The position numbers were made by a program, and so were the translations under genes. The notes below the pieces were generated by a model. That model saw nothing but the letters and a program-made list of their open reading frames with translations. It searched no databases and was not told where the DNA came from. From positions 310,001-374,000 of the forward strand of contig NZ_QPJL01000001.1 in assembly GCF_003337565.1 (NCBI RefSeq): a stretch of 64,000 nt of DNA, in the 5' to 3' direction. The stretch comes from Paracoccus lutimaris (GTDB lineage Bacteria; Pseudomonadota; Alphaproteobacteria; Rhodobacterales; Rhodobacteraceae). Shown piece after piece: positions 8,903-17,877 of this stretch (its first letter is position 1; every line of letters starts with the position of its first letter).

Positions 8903-9976
8903 ATGAGCCTGTTGGAAATCCGCGATCTGAACGTGCGTTTCGCCACCACCGATGGCGAGGTCTCGGCCGTCAACGGCATCAATCTGGACCTTGAACGGGG
9001 CGCGACGCTGGGCATCGTCGGCGAAAGCGGCTCGGGCAAAAGCCAGCTTTCCTTTGCGCTGATGGGGCTTTTGGCCAGGAACGGTCGCGCGACCGGCTCG
9101 GTCCGTTTCGACGGGACCGAGATCCTGAACGCGCCGCCTGCGGTTCTGAACAAGATCCGCGCCCGGCGCATCGCCATGGTCTTTCAGGACCCGATGACCA
9201 GCCTGAACCCCTATATGCGGGTCTCGGACCAGATGGCCGAGGTCCTGATGCTGCACAAGGGCATGGGCAAGGCGCAGGCGGTGGCGGAATCCGCCACCAT
9301 GCTGGACGCGGTGAAAATCCCCGACGCGAAAGGCCGCATCCGGCTTTATCCGCACGAGTTTTCGGGCGGCATGCGGCAGCGGGTGATGATCGCCATGGCG
9401 CTGCTCTGCCGGCCCGACCTGCTGATCGCGGATGAGCCGACAACCGCGCTGGACGTCACCGTGCAGGCGCAGATCATGGAGCTTCTGGCCGATCTGCAGC
9501 GCGATTTCGGCATGGCGATGGTGCTGATCACCCATGATCTGGGCGTCATCGCCGGCTCGGCCGAACGCGTCATGGTCATGTATGGCGGCCGGGTGATGGA
9601 GCGGGCGTCCGTCGATCCGCTGTTCGCCGACCCCGCCCATCCCTATACGCAGGGCCTCTTGGCGGCGATCCCTCGCGTCGATCAAAAGGGCGACAAGCTT
9701 TCCGCCATTCCCGGCAGCCCGCCCAATATGACGCATCCGCCCGCCGGTTGCCCCTTTGCCCCGCGCTGCGCCTATCCGCTGGCGATCTGCCAGCAGGTCA
9801 TGCCGCCCCTGCAAGGCTTTGCGCCGGGCCGCGAACGCGCCTGCCATGTCGAAATCGAGGTCGTGCGGGCCGGCCATGCGCCCCTGCCCGACCTGCCCGA
9901 ACCCGCCGCCGCCGATCTGGACGAGGCGCAGCAGCTATCCGACCTCATCCCCGAGGAGAGCGCACATGACCGCTAA
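8903..9976 (+). CDS. oppD: Oligopeptide ABC transporter ATP-binding protein OppD
   Basis: The 357-residue ATPase powers peptide import. Walker A is GESGSGKSQ, the signature is [15 protein letters not shown] and Walker B is [13 protein letters not shown]; the OppD/DppD C-terminal domain with GCPFAPRC and a Cys-rich segment follows. The start is placed at [13 protein letters not shown], one base after the oppC stop, instead of the longer open frame. The last 11 bases overlap oppF. Confidence 0.95.
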   Translation: MSLLEIRDLNVRFATTDGEVSAVNGINLDLERGATLGIVGESGSGKSQLSFALMGLLARNGRATGSVRFDGTEILNAPPAVLNKIRARRIAMVFQDPMTSLNPYMRVSDQMAEVLMLHKGMGKAQAVAESATMLDAVKIPDAKGRIRLYPHEFSGGMRQRVMIAMALLCRPDLLIADEPTTALDVTVQAQIMELLADLQRDFGMAMVLITHDLGVIAGSAERVMVMYGGRVMERASVDPLFADPAHPYTQGLLAAIPRVDQKGDKLSAIPGSPPNMTHPPAGCPFAPRCAYPLAICQQVMPPLQGFAPGRERACHVEIEVVRAGHAPLPDLPEPAAADLDEAQQLSDLIPEESAHDR

Positions 9977-10988
9977 GCCGCTTTTGACCGCGCGCGATCT
10001 GCGCGTGACATTCGATCTGCCGGCGCCCGGAGGCATGCCCTGGACGAAGCCGCGCCAGCTTCACGCCGTGGGCGGCGTCGATTTCACCCTGATGCCGGGC
10101 GAGACGCTGGGCGTGGTGGGCGAATCCGGTTCCGGCAAATCGACGCTGGCGCGGGCGCTGATCGGGCTGGTGCCGGCGACGGGTCAGGCGGTCTGGCAGG
10201 ACGGCACCGACCTGATCGGCCTGTCGCCCGGCAAGATGCTGAAATACCGCAGCGAAATCCAGATGGTGTTCCAGGACCCCTTGGCCAGCCTGAACCCGCG
10301 CATGACGGTGGGCCAGATCATCGCCGAACCCCTGACCACCCATCACAAGGGATTAAGCCGGACCGAGGTGAAAACCCGCGTCAAGGACATGATGGACCGC
10401 GTCGGCCTGTTGCCCAACCAGATCAACCGCTATCCGCACGAATTCTCCGGCGGCCAGTGCCAGCGCATCGGCATCGCCCGCGCCCTGATCGTCGAACCCA
10501 AGCTGGTGATCTGCGACGAGCCGGTCTCGGCGCTGGACGTATCCATTCAGGCGCAGGTCATCAACCTGCTGGCGGAACTTCAGCGCGATCTTGGGCTGGC
10601 CTTGATCTTCATCGCGCATGACCTGTCGGTGGTGAAGCATATCAGCAACCGGGTGCTGGTCATGTATCTGGGCCGAGTGATGGAGCTGGCCGAGGCGGAA
10701 TCGCTTTATGCCAATCCCTGCCATCCCTATACGCAGGCGCTTTTGTCCGCTGTCCCGATCCCTGATCCGCAGTTGGAGCGCAAAAAGCGGATTATCCCGC
10801 TGAAGGGCGAGCTGCCTTCACCGATGAACCCGCCTTCGGGCTGCGTCTTCCGCACCCGCTGCCCGCGCGCGCAGGCGATCTGCGCCAGCGAACGCCCGGC
10901 ATTGCGGGGCCGTGCGCATCTGACCGCCTGCCATTTCCCCGGCCCGCTGCCACCCGAGGAACTGACGTCCTTTGCACAAAGCGCCTAG
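9966..10988 (+). CDS. oppF: Oligopeptide ABC transporter ATP-binding protein OppF
   Basis: The 340-residue second ATPase has Walker [10 protein letters not shown], signature FSGGQCQRIGIARAL and Walker B KLVICDEPVSALDVS, then the oligopeptide C-terminal domain with GCVFRTRCPRAQAIC. The ATG lies inside the last codons of oppD. An open frame begins further upstream but has no match to the family. It is the last gene of the operon and meets the minus-strand exonuclease gene tail to tail: both TAG stops share the CTAG at 10985-10988. Confidence 0.95.
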   Translation: MTAKPLLTARDLRVTFDLPAPGGMPWTKPRQLHAVGGVDFTLMPGETLGVVGESGSGKSTLARALIGLVPATGQAVWQDGTDLIGLSPGKMLKYRSEIQMVFQDPLASLNPRMTVGQIIAEPLTTHHKGLSRTEVKTRVKDMMDRVGLLPNQINRYPHEFSGGQCQRIGIARALIVEPKLVICDEPVSALDVSIQAQVINLLAELQRDLGLALIFIAHDLSVVKHISNRVLVMYLGRVMELAEAESLYANPCHPYTQALLSAVPIPDPQLERKKRIIPLKGELPSPMNPPSGCVFRTRCPRAQAICASERPALRGRAHLTACHFPGPLPPEELTSFAQSA

Positions 10989-12940
10989 CGCGGGATATTG
11001 TTGGCATCCGCGATCAGGCGCCGGTGCCGCCGGGCCTCGTCGCGGACCCGGTCCAGATCGCCCAGGCCCTTGGCGGCCAGAGCCGGGATCAGCCGCAGGA
11101 ATATCTCGGCTGTCGCCTCGGCATCGCCCATGGCGGTGTGGCGCCGGTCGGGCGGAATGACGACGCCCAGCCGCTCGGCCAGCGCATCCAGCGCGTGCGG
11201 TGCCGATTGCCCCCAAAGCATCGCCGAAAGCAGCACCGTATCGAGCACCCGATTGGGAAACTCGATCCCGGTTTCGCGCGCGGCCGACCGCAGCAAGCCC
11301 ATGTCGAAGGGGGCGTTATGGGCGACCAGCACGGCATCCTCGGCGAAATGGTGGAAGGCGCGCAGGGCCTCGGTCATCTCCGGGGCGCCAGCGACCATGG
11401 CATCGGTGATGCCGTGAATTTTGGTCGAGCCGGGCGGGATCGGACGCCCCGGATTGACCAGCGTCTCGAAGCGTTCGCCGGTCAGGCGCCCGGCCATGAT
11501 CCGCAGCCCGGCGATCTGGACGATGCGGTCATTCGGGCTAAGCCCGGTGGCCTCGGTGTCAAAGACCACGCAGGTCAGGCCCGCCAGCGTTTCGTCGCCC
11601 GTGGCCATGAGCGTCTGATAGGTCAGCTCGGGCGCGATCTCGCAGATATCGGCGCGGGCTGGCAGCGGCATGACGATGCGCCCGCCGCCGCGCTGCGCCT
11701 CGGTCCAGAGGCCGGTGCCCAGCTCGGCGGCGATCGCGGTACCGCTTTCGCCGGGCCGGTCCGGGTCGGGCGCCCAGGCCAGCCATTGATCCAGCTGCGC
11801 CATCGACAGCGCCGGCCCCTGCCAGACCAACGAGACCAGCGCCTCGCCCGAGGACTCGCCCCCCGCCAGCCCCTCGCCGGCGGCGATCTCCAGCGAGGCC
11901 AGCCGGCCGCTGGTGCGCAGCCGCGCCGCCAGATCGCTGAGCAGCGCCGCCAGCGCCCCGCCATCGGCCTTGAGACACAGATCGGCGATCTCGCCCAGCA
12001 GCACCCCCTCGACCGAGGCGGCCAGCGCGCGGGCATCGACCTGTGCGGCGCCATGGTCGGGGCCAAGCGCGCGCAGGGCGGCAATCAGCGCCGCCCCCTC
12101 GGCCCGGATCGCGGCGCGGACCTCGGGCGGCAGGGCGTCCTGCGCGGCATCCAGCATCGGCACCAGCGTCGCGGCATGGCGGCGCAGGCTTTCCAGCGCC
12201 TCGGCCCGACGCGGCGCGGCGGGCGGGCGCAGGATCAGGACCCGGCCCGAACCCGCCGCGCGCATCCGCCCGGTCAGCCGCCGGCCATCGCGGGTCAGCA
12301 CGGTCAGATCGGTGGCCATATGGGTGCTGGATTCCAGCCGGCGTTCGGCCGCGTTCAGCGCGGCGGGGCGCAAATGGCGCATCAGCTGACGCCCCAGGAC
12401 CAGACCCGGCAGTTCCTGCCGCGCGGCGGCGTTGAAAAACACCACCCGCCCGTCGGCATCCGACATCAGCGCCGCCGCCCCGATATCCGAGAGGACGCTT
12501 TCCAGCATCGCCTTGTCGCGGGCAAGCTCATCGACATGGACCTGAACCGCCTCAGCCAAGGCCTCGGCGGAACGGGCGCGGGCCTCGGCCGCCTCGCGCG
12601 CGGCGGGGGCCAGATCGGCCAGATAGCGCCCCTCGGCGGCATCGGGGGCGGCGCCGGTGCGCAACCCGCCGGCCAGGGTTTCGATCGGCCGGGCGACGTT
12701 CTGGTCGAACAGGAACCAGACCCAGACTACCAGCGCCAGCGTGCCAAAAATGCTGATGGCCGCCGCGGCCATCAGCGCTCCGGTGGCACCGGGTGTGGCA
12801 TCGCTCATGAAATTGACGCCCGCCCCGGCCAGCCGCCGCCACGCGACCAGCAGCGCCCCCGCCAGGACCACAAGCAGCCCCGCAGCCAACGCGGCAAAGA
12901 TCAGAAATACCCGCAACCGCAGGGACAGCCGGTTCAGCAT
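10985..12940 (-). CDS. Membrane-anchored PAS / degenerate kinase-like protein fused to a DEDDh 3'-5' exonuclease
   Basis: The 651-residue protein combines parts that rarely occur together. Residues 11-33 and 56-78 are membrane helices; a helical linker and a PAS-like domain (about 141-235) follow; residues about 245-427 look like a worn-down histidine kinase core whose ATPase part keeps GTAIAAELGTGLW and GGGRIVMPLP but lacks clear N, D and G boxes. Residues 455-620 are a DnaQ-type exonuclease with D461, E463, D546, H601 and D606 all present, so it may be active. The gene overlaps the response regulator gene by 7 bases and closes the acetate operon. Similar exonuclease genes near actP are known in other proteobacteria. 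Whether the substrate is DNA, RNA or a small nucleotide is unknown. Confidence 0.88.
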   Translation of the reverse strand: MLNRLSLRLRVFLIFAALAAGLLVVLAGALLVAWRRLAGAGVNFMSDATPGATGALMAAAAISIFGTLALVVWVWFLFDQNVARPIETLAGGLRTGAAPDAAEGRYLADLAPAAREAAEARARSAEALAEAVQVHVDELARDKAMLESVLSDIGAAALMSDADGRVVFFNAAARQELPGLVLGRQLMRHLRPAALNAAERRLESSTHMATDLTVLTRDGRRLTGRMRAAGSGRVLILRPPAAPRRAEALESLRRHAATLVPMLDAAQDALPPEVRAAIRAEGAALIAALRALGPDHGAAQVDARALAASVEGVLLGEIADLCLKADGGALAALLSDLAARLRTSGRLASLEIAAGEGLAGGESSGEALVSLVWQGPALSMAQLDQWLAWAPDPDRPGESGTAIAAELGTGLWTEAQRGGGRIVMPLPARADICEIAPELTYQTLMATGDETLAGLTCVVFDTEATGLSPNDRIVQIAGLRIMAGRLTGERFETLVNPGRPIPPGSTKIHGITDAMVAGAPEMTEALRAFHHFAEDAVLVAHNAPFDMGLLRSAARETGIEFPNRVLDTVLLSAMLWGQSAPHALDALAERLGVVIPPDRRHTAMGDAEATAEIFLRLIPALAAKGLGDLDRVRDEARRHRRLIADANNIPR

Positions 12941-13305
12941 GGCAGAGCAAGCAGCCGGGCGATCTCGCTGCGCAATTCGGACAGCTCAAAGGGTTTGGCC
13001 AGGAAGCCATCGGCGCCAAGCGCCAGCCCCTTCTTGCGTTCGATGACCGAGCCGCGCGCCGTCATCATCAGCACCCGCACATCGCGCAGGCTGGGATCGG
13101 CGCGCATCTCTTCGACGATCTGATAGCCCGAAACATCGGGCAGCATGATGTCCAGAAGCACCAGATCGGGGCGGTCCTGCCGAATCGCCGCCAGCACGTT
13201 GCGGCCCGAGGCAAGGCGGCTGTGGCTATGGCCATCGCGCGTCATCAGAAATTCCAGTGCGACGGCGATATTGTCCTCGTCCTCGACGATCAGGATGCGC
13301 GCCAT
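12934..13305 (-). CDS. Single-domain response regulator
   Basis: The 123-residue protein is a receiver domain only, with phosphoacceptor D52 (LVLLDIMLP), T82 and K104 (AKPF). The start follows AGGAGGGGTG and shares one base with the stop of the upstream gene (TGATG). No output domain exists, so it must act by protein contact or phosphotransfer. It lies between the small membrane protein and the kinase-like exonuclease, which is its obvious candidate partner by linkage. No intact histidine kinase is encoded nearby. Confidence 0.93.
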   Translation of the reverse strand: MARILIVEDEDNIAVALEFLMTRDGHSHSRLASGRNVLAAIRQDRPDLVLLDIMLPDVSGYQIVEEMRADPSLRDVRVLMMTARGSVIERKKGLALGADGFLAKPFELSELRSEIARLLALPC

Positions 13306-13814
13306 CACCCCTCCTTGCCGCAGATCGCGGCGAATGCCGGATCGCCCGTGCCGGGGCGCCAGTCGCTGGCACGGTCCTCGGCCACGGCGCGCAGCCGGGC
13401 CCCCGCGCAATCGAAATCCAGCGTCACATAGCGCGTCGGCTGCCAGCGCTCGACAAAGAGCACCTGCCCGCGCCTGAGACCTTCTGTCTCACCGCTGAGG
13501 CCGGCGCGGTCGATGGCGGCAAAGCGGTTCACCACCGGCACCACGAATGCCCAGGGCCGCCAGGCCTTGCCGCCACTGCCGGTTTCCAGAACCTCGACCG
13601 TGTCGGGCAGCTGGCCGGTGACGCGGCCATACCAGCTGTATTCGTTCCAGATGGTAAAGCTGAGCATGCCCAGCCCGACCGCCGCCGGCAGGATCCAGCG
13701 CGGCAGCTCCAGCCCCAGCTTGCGCAGCGCATGCATGCCCGCAAAGGCCAGCGCCGCGACGCCCACCCCGACGGCGAACATGCCGATGATATCCCAGGCC
13801 ATTCCGCTCATCAT
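13305..13814 (-). CDS. Small membrane protein of unknown function in the actP operon
   Basis: I do not recognise a named family. The 169-residue product has two predicted membrane helices (about 8-28 and 40-57) and a soluble C-terminal part with WNEYSWYGRVTGQLP, a central RPWAFVVPVVNRF stretch, and two Cys (in DFDCAGAR and AAICGKEG). The start overlaps the stop of the DUF294 gene (ATGA) and its stop overlaps the response regulator start, so it is locked into the signalling operon. A role in passing a periplasmic or membrane state to the neighbouring proteins is inference only. Confidence 0.8.
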   Translation of the reverse strand: MMSGMAWDIIGMFAVGVGVAALAFAGMHALRKLGLELPRWILPAAVGLGMLSFTIWNEYSWYGRVTGQLPDTVEVLETGSGGKAWRPWAFVVPVVNRFAAIDRAGLSGETEGLRRGQVLFVERWQPTRYVTLDFDCAGARLRAVAEDRASDWRPGTGDPAFAAICGKEG

Positions 13815-15631
13815 CCGAGAGCTCCTTTTCCATGGCCCACGGCCGATTGCATGGTGCGCAGGACGACAAAGGCGTCGCGCAGGTGGCTGCGTTCGAAATC
13901 CGGCAGGTCAGATGGCGCCAGAAAATTGTCCGGCCTCAAGCCGGCGCGGATGCGGCGGGCCTGATGCTCCAGCCGGTGCGACTGGATCAGGTCATAGGCC
14001 GCGATCAGGTCCCGCGCGCCTGAGGCCGAGATCGCCCCCGCCTCGCCCGCCGCGACCAGCCGGGCGCGGGTATTGACCGGCGCAAGCCCCGCCTGCAGGG
14101 CATAGACCCGGCCCAGATCGGTGACCGGCACGACCCCGTTCATCTTCATGTCAATCTGGTTGCGATGCTCGCCCGAGCGGATGGTGGCAAAGCCGCCGAT
14201 CAGGCCCAGAGGCGGGCGGTGCTTCAGGGAATTGGCGATCATATGGGCAACAAAGATCGAATTGCGTCCCGCCGCCGCCAGCGTCTCGGCCTGCAAGGCA
14301 CGCAAAAGGCTGGTGTCGCCGGCGATGCCGCGCAGATCGAACATGACCGAGGCCAGCATCTGCGCCTCGGGGCTGGGGCGGTCGATCCAGCCGCGGAAAT
14401 AGCCCTGCCAGACCTCAAGCGGCTGACGCCAGCGCGGGTTGGTGGCCATCATCTCGCCGGGGCAATAGACATAGCCCGCCGTGTTCAGCCCGTCGCAGAC
14501 AAAGCGCGCGAGACCTGTAAACCACGGATGGTCGGGGTCCATGCCGGGGCCAAGGATCAGGCAATTGTCCTGATCGGAAATGCCGGTCTGCTCCTGCCGC
14601 CCCTGACTGCCGCAGGCCGCCCAGAGCCAGGGGCCGGGCGCCGGGCCCAGTTCCGCCTCGGCCAAGACCAGCAGACGGCGGGTGACGGCATCGGCGATAT
14701 CGGTGATCTGGCGGGTGATGATCTCGTGACGCTGGCTGGCGGCGACCAGCGCCAGCAGCAGCTCGGGGATGCGGGCGGTCGCCTCGGCCAGAGCCTTGCT
14801 GTCGGGCGCAGCGGCGATCTCGCGCATCAGGACCGAGCCCGAGACCGCCTGCACCCGCGTCAGGTCGGTCTGGGTGATCATGCCGACCAGCCGCCCGCCC
14901 TCGGTGATCGGCAGATGGCCGATGCGGCGCTCGGCCATGATGCCCAGCACATCGGCACCAAGCGCCTGCGGGGCCAGCGTCAGCGGGTCCGCCGTCATGA
15001 TCGCCCGCACCGGATCGGTGCCGGGGCGGCCCTCGGCCACGACCTTGTTCGACATGTCGCGCAGGGTGACGATGCCCAGAAGCGCGCCGTCGCCATCGGT
15101 CACCCCCAGAGACGAGACATGCGCCGCGCGCATGATCCGCGCGGCCTCGGCAATCGGGGTCTCGGGGGGGCAGGTCACCGGCCTGCGCCCCGCCAGCAGG
15201 TCGGCGACGCTGAGATCGGCGAATTGCGCGCCCGCGCTCTGCGCCTCGCGCCCGGTGCCACGATTGAAAAAGCGCGAAAAGGCCGCGTTCGCGCCCAGCA
15301 GGCGGCGGAATTCGCGCGCCTCAAGCATCAGGATCGGACCGCCGCGCGAGACGCGGGCATTGGTCGCGGCATGGCCGTCGCGCATCAGCCCGCGCTCGCC
15401 GAAGCTGTTGCCGCGGCCAAGGGTCGAGACCGGGGCGCCGGCGCGGTCGGTCACCTCGACCCCGGCATCCTCGATCAGGAAGATGCCCTCCAGCGCCTCG
15501 CCATGGCGATAGACGGTTTCGCCCGCCTGCCAGTCCCTGCGGCTGAAAAAGCTGGCGACGCGCGCCAGCTCGTCCCGCGACAGGGCGTCGTAAGGGTGAA
15601 TGGTGGACAGGAATTTGACGATCTGGGACAT
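13811..15631 (-). CDS. cNMP-binding / CBS / DUF294 nucleotidyltransferase-like protein
   Basis: The 606-residue protein has a cyclic-nucleotide-binding-like domain (residues 1-125), a pair of CBS domains (about 143-262) and a DUF294 nucleotidyltransferase-like domain with the GSQGRQEQ...DQDN motif at 341-356, similar to the GlnD catalytic motif. A C-terminal helical domain follows. Proteins of this build are commonly found beside actP and are thought to sense nucleotides or modify a partner. The start is placed at MSQIVKFLSTIHPY after AAGGCG; the longer open frame is not convincing. It overlaps the next gene by 4 bases and follows actP after 52 bases that contain a hairpin. Confidence 0.92.
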   Translation of the reverse strand: MSQIVKFLSTIHPYDALSRDELARVASFFSRRDWQAGETVYRHGEALEGIFLIEDAGVEVTDRAGAPVSTLGRGNSFGERGLMRDGHAATNARVSRGGPILMLEAREFRRLLGANAAFSRFFNRGTGREAQSAGAQFADLSVADLLAGRRPVTCPPETPIAEAARIMRAAHVSSLGVTDGDGALLGIVTLRDMSNKVVAEGRPGTDPVRAIMTADPLTLAPQALGADVLGIMAERRIGHLPITEGGRLVGMITQTDLTRVQAVSGSVLMREIAAAPDSKALAEATARIPELLLALVAASQRHEIITRQITDIADAVTRRLLVLAEAELGPAPGPWLWAACGSQGRQEQTGISDQDNCLILGPGMDPDHPWFTGLARFVCDGLNTAGYVYCPGEMMATNPRWRQPLEVWQGYFRGWIDRPSPEAQMLASVMFDLRGIAGDTSLLRALQAETLAAAGRNSIFVAHMIANSLKHRPPLGLIGGFATIRSGEHRNQIDMKMNGVVPVTDLGRVYALQAGLAPVNTRARLVAAGEAGAISASGARDLIAAYDLIQSHRLEHQARRIRAGLRPDNFLAPSDLPDFERSHLRDAFVVLRTMQSAVGHGKGALG

Positions 15632-15652
15632 GTTCGCCTTCGGGTCAAAGGT

Positions 15653-15676
15653 GGCCGCGCCCCGAAAGGCGCGGCC
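15653..15676 (-). terminator. Hairpin between actP and the DUF294 gene
   Basis: GGCCGCGCC and GGCGCGGCC form a 9-bp stem closed by CCGAAA. No T-run follows on the minus strand, so it may only lower expression of the signalling genes relative to actP. Confidence 0.55.
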
Positions 15677-15683
15677 TTTTGAC

Positions 15684-17492
15684 TTAGTGATGGGTGGCCG
15701 CGCCGGCGCCTTTCGGCACGCGGATCGATTCCACCAGTTCCTGCACATGCGCGGGCGGCTCTTCGGTCGCGCCCGAGACGATATAGGCCACGGCAAAGTT
15801 GATCGCCGCGCCCACCACGCCGAAGGATGCCGGCGCGATGCCGAAGATCCAGTTGGCGGCGGTGTCTTCCAGCATGTTGGTGCCGGCGATGAAGAACCAG
15901 CCCTTGTAGGTGAAGATATAGACCAGCGTCGAGATCATGCCCGCGATCATTCCCCAGATCGCGCCCTGCTTGTTCACGCGCTTGGAGAAGATGCCCATCA
16001 TCAGCACCGGGAAGATCGAGCTGGCGGCAAGGCCAAAGGCCAGCGCCACTGTCTGCGCGGCAAAGCCCGGCGGGTTCAGACCCAGAAGCGTTGCCACAAG
16101 GATCGACACCCCCATCGAGATCCGCGCCGCCAGCAGCTCGGATTTCTCGGAGATGCCGGGGTTGATCGCGCCCTTGATCAGGTCGTGGCTGACCGCGCCC
16201 GAGATTGCCAGCAACAGGCCCGCCGCCGTGGACAGCGCCGCCGCCAGACCGCCTGCGGCGACGATGGCGATGACCCAGCCGGGAAGGTTGGCGATTTCGG
16301 GATTGGCCAGAACCATGATGTCATTGCTGACCGTCGGCAGTTCATTGCCCTTGAGCCCCTGCGCGGCGGCCATTTCGGCGGCCGGCCCCTCGGTGGCCTT
16401 GTCGTTGTAATACTGGATCAACCCGTCGCCGTTCAGGTCCTCCCATTTCAAAAGGCCGGTCTTGGCCCAGGTCCGCATCCAGTTCAGTTCGGGTTTCGTC
16501 TCGATATCGGCCAGCGACACGGCCGGCTGCGAATAGGTTTCGCCGGTCGCGGCACCGGGCCACATGGTGGTCGAAAGGTTCAGACGCGCCATCGAGCCGA
16601 CCGCTGGGGCGACCGTATAAAGCAGCGCGATAAAGACCAGCGCCCAGCCCGCCGAGGACCGCGCATCCGACACCTTCGGCACGGTGAAGAAGCGGATGAT
16701 AACATGGGGCAGGCCCGCCGTGCCGATCATCAGCGCCAGCGTGAACAGCACCATGTTCAGGGTCGAGCCGTTATGCTCGGTATAGGCCTTGAAGCCCAGA
16801 TCGGTCACGACCTGATCGAGCTTGGTCAGGAACTCCATCCCCGAGCCGTCATGGCTGCCAAAGAGGCCCAGCTGCGGCAGGAAATTGCTGGTCAGAGCCA
16901 GCGAGATAAAGACCGCCGGGATCGTATAGGCGATGATCAGCACGATATATTGCGCGACCTGCGTATAGGTCACGCCCTTCATGCCGCCCAGAACCGCATA
17001 GGCGAACACGACCGCCGCGCCGATCCACAACCCGGTTTCCTTGCTGACCTCGAGATAGCGGGCGAAGGTGATGCCGACGCCCTCCATCTGGCCGATCACA
17101 TAGGTGATCGAGATGATCAGCAGGCAGATCACGCCGATGATTCGCGCGGTCTTGGAATAGAAGCGGTCGCCGATGAATTCCGGCACGGTGAACTTGCCGA
17201 ACTTGCGCAGATAAGGCGCGAGCAGCATCGCCAGCAGCACATAGCCCCCGGTCCAGCCCATAAGGTAGGTCGAGTTGTCATAGCCGGTAAAGGCGATCAG
17301 CCCGGCCATCGAGATGAAGCTGGCGGCCGACATCCAGTCGGCGGCGGTGGCCATGCCGTTCATCACCGGATGCACGCCCCGGTTCGCCGCATAGAATTCC
17401 GCGGTCGAGCCGGCGCGGGCCCAGATCGCGATGCCGAAATAAAGCGCGAAGGACGCGCCGATGAAGATCAGGTTAAGCGTGAACTGGTCCAT
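15684..17492 (-). CDS. actP: Cation/acetate symporter ActP
   Basis: The 602-residue sodium:solute symporter imports acetate and similar short acids. Typical features are AADWMSAASFISMAGLIAF, GYDNSTYLMGWTGGYVLLA and RFFTVPKVSDARSSAGWAL, with about 13 hydrophobic segments. A polar insert around residues 320-395 is normal for the longer ActP type found with a DUF4212 partner. The gene starts 3 bases after the stop of the DUF4212 gene, matching the paired arrangement known for two-part ActP systems. It sits in a run from acs to signalling genes, so acetate uptake, activation and sensing are probably co-ordinated. Confidence 0.95.
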   Translation of the reverse strand: MDQFTLNLIFIGASFALYFGIAIWARAGSTAEFYAANRGVHPVMNGMATAADWMSAASFISMAGLIAFTGYDNSTYLMGWTGGYVLLAMLLAPYLRKFGKFTVPEFIGDRFYSKTARIIGVICLLIISITYVIGQMEGVGITFARYLEVSKETGLWIGAAVVFAYAVLGGMKGVTYTQVAQYIVLIIAYTIPAVFISLALTSNFLPQLGLFGSHDGSGMEFLTKLDQVVTDLGFKAYTEHNGSTLNMVLFTLALMIGTAGLPHVIIRFFTVPKVSDARSSAGWALVFIALLYTVAPAVGSMARLNLSTTMWPGAATGETYSQPAVSLADIETKPELNWMRTWAKTGLLKWEDLNGDGLIQYYNDKATEGPAAEMAAAQGLKGNELPTVSNDIMVLANPEIANLPGWVIAIVAAGGLAAALSTAAGLLLAISGAVSHDLIKGAINPGISEKSELLAARISMGVSILVATLLGLNPPGFAAQTVALAFGLAASSIFPVLMMGIFSKRVNKQGAIWGMIAGMISTLVYIFTYKGWFFIAGTNMLEDTAANWIFGIAPASFGVVGAAINFAVAYIVSGATEEPPAHVQELVESIRVPKGAGAATHH

Positions 17493-17495
17493 GGC

Positions 17496-17753
17496 CTATT
17501 CCTCGACGCCATGGTCGCGGTCCAGCTTGTTCATCCATGCCGCATAGACGAAAATCAGCACGATGAAGACCAGGATCGAACCCTGTTGCGCGAACCAGAA
17601 GCCCAGATCCGAGCCTCCGACCTTGATGCCCGACACCAGCGGACGCAGCAGAATGCCAAATCCGTAGGATACCAGTGCCCAGATGGCCATGCAGATCCAG
17701 ATGATCCGCACATTGGCCCGCCAATAGGCGTTTGCGGCCTGTTTGTCGTTCAT
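17496..17753 (-). CDS. DUF4212 small membrane subunit of the acetate symporter
   Basis: The 85-residue protein has two membrane helices with YWRANVRIIWICMAIWALVSYGFGILL and FWFAQQGSILVFIVLIFVYA; the second ends in the charged NKLDRDHGVEE. DUF4212 proteins are encoded beside ActP-type symporters and are taken to be an accessory subunit. The start is placed at MNDKQ behind GAGGAGG and AAGGA, which is preferred to the ATG six codons upstream. Confidence 0.9.
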   Translation of the reverse strand: MNDKQAANAYWRANVRIIWICMAIWALVSYGFGILLRPLVSGIKVGGSDLGFWFAQQGSILVFIVLIFVYAAWMNKLDRDHGVEE

Positions 17754-17838
17754 GTCCTTCGTCCTCCTCATTCAGTTGCAGGCGCCGCCATTTTGGTTCG
17801 CCGCGCCCGGTCCCGGCGGCGGGGACGGGCAAGCCCAA

Positions 17839-17868
17839 AAGGCCCCGGCACTTTCGCGCCGGGGCCTT
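17839..17868 (-). terminator. Terminator after the MFS gene
   Basis: AAGGCCCCGGC and GCCGGGGCCTT make an 11-bp stem, followed on the minus strand by TTTTGGG. It lies 10 bases beyond the MFS stop and separates acs-MFS from the DUF4212-actP unit. Confidence 0.8.
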
Positions 17869-17877
17869 GTGTTTCGA

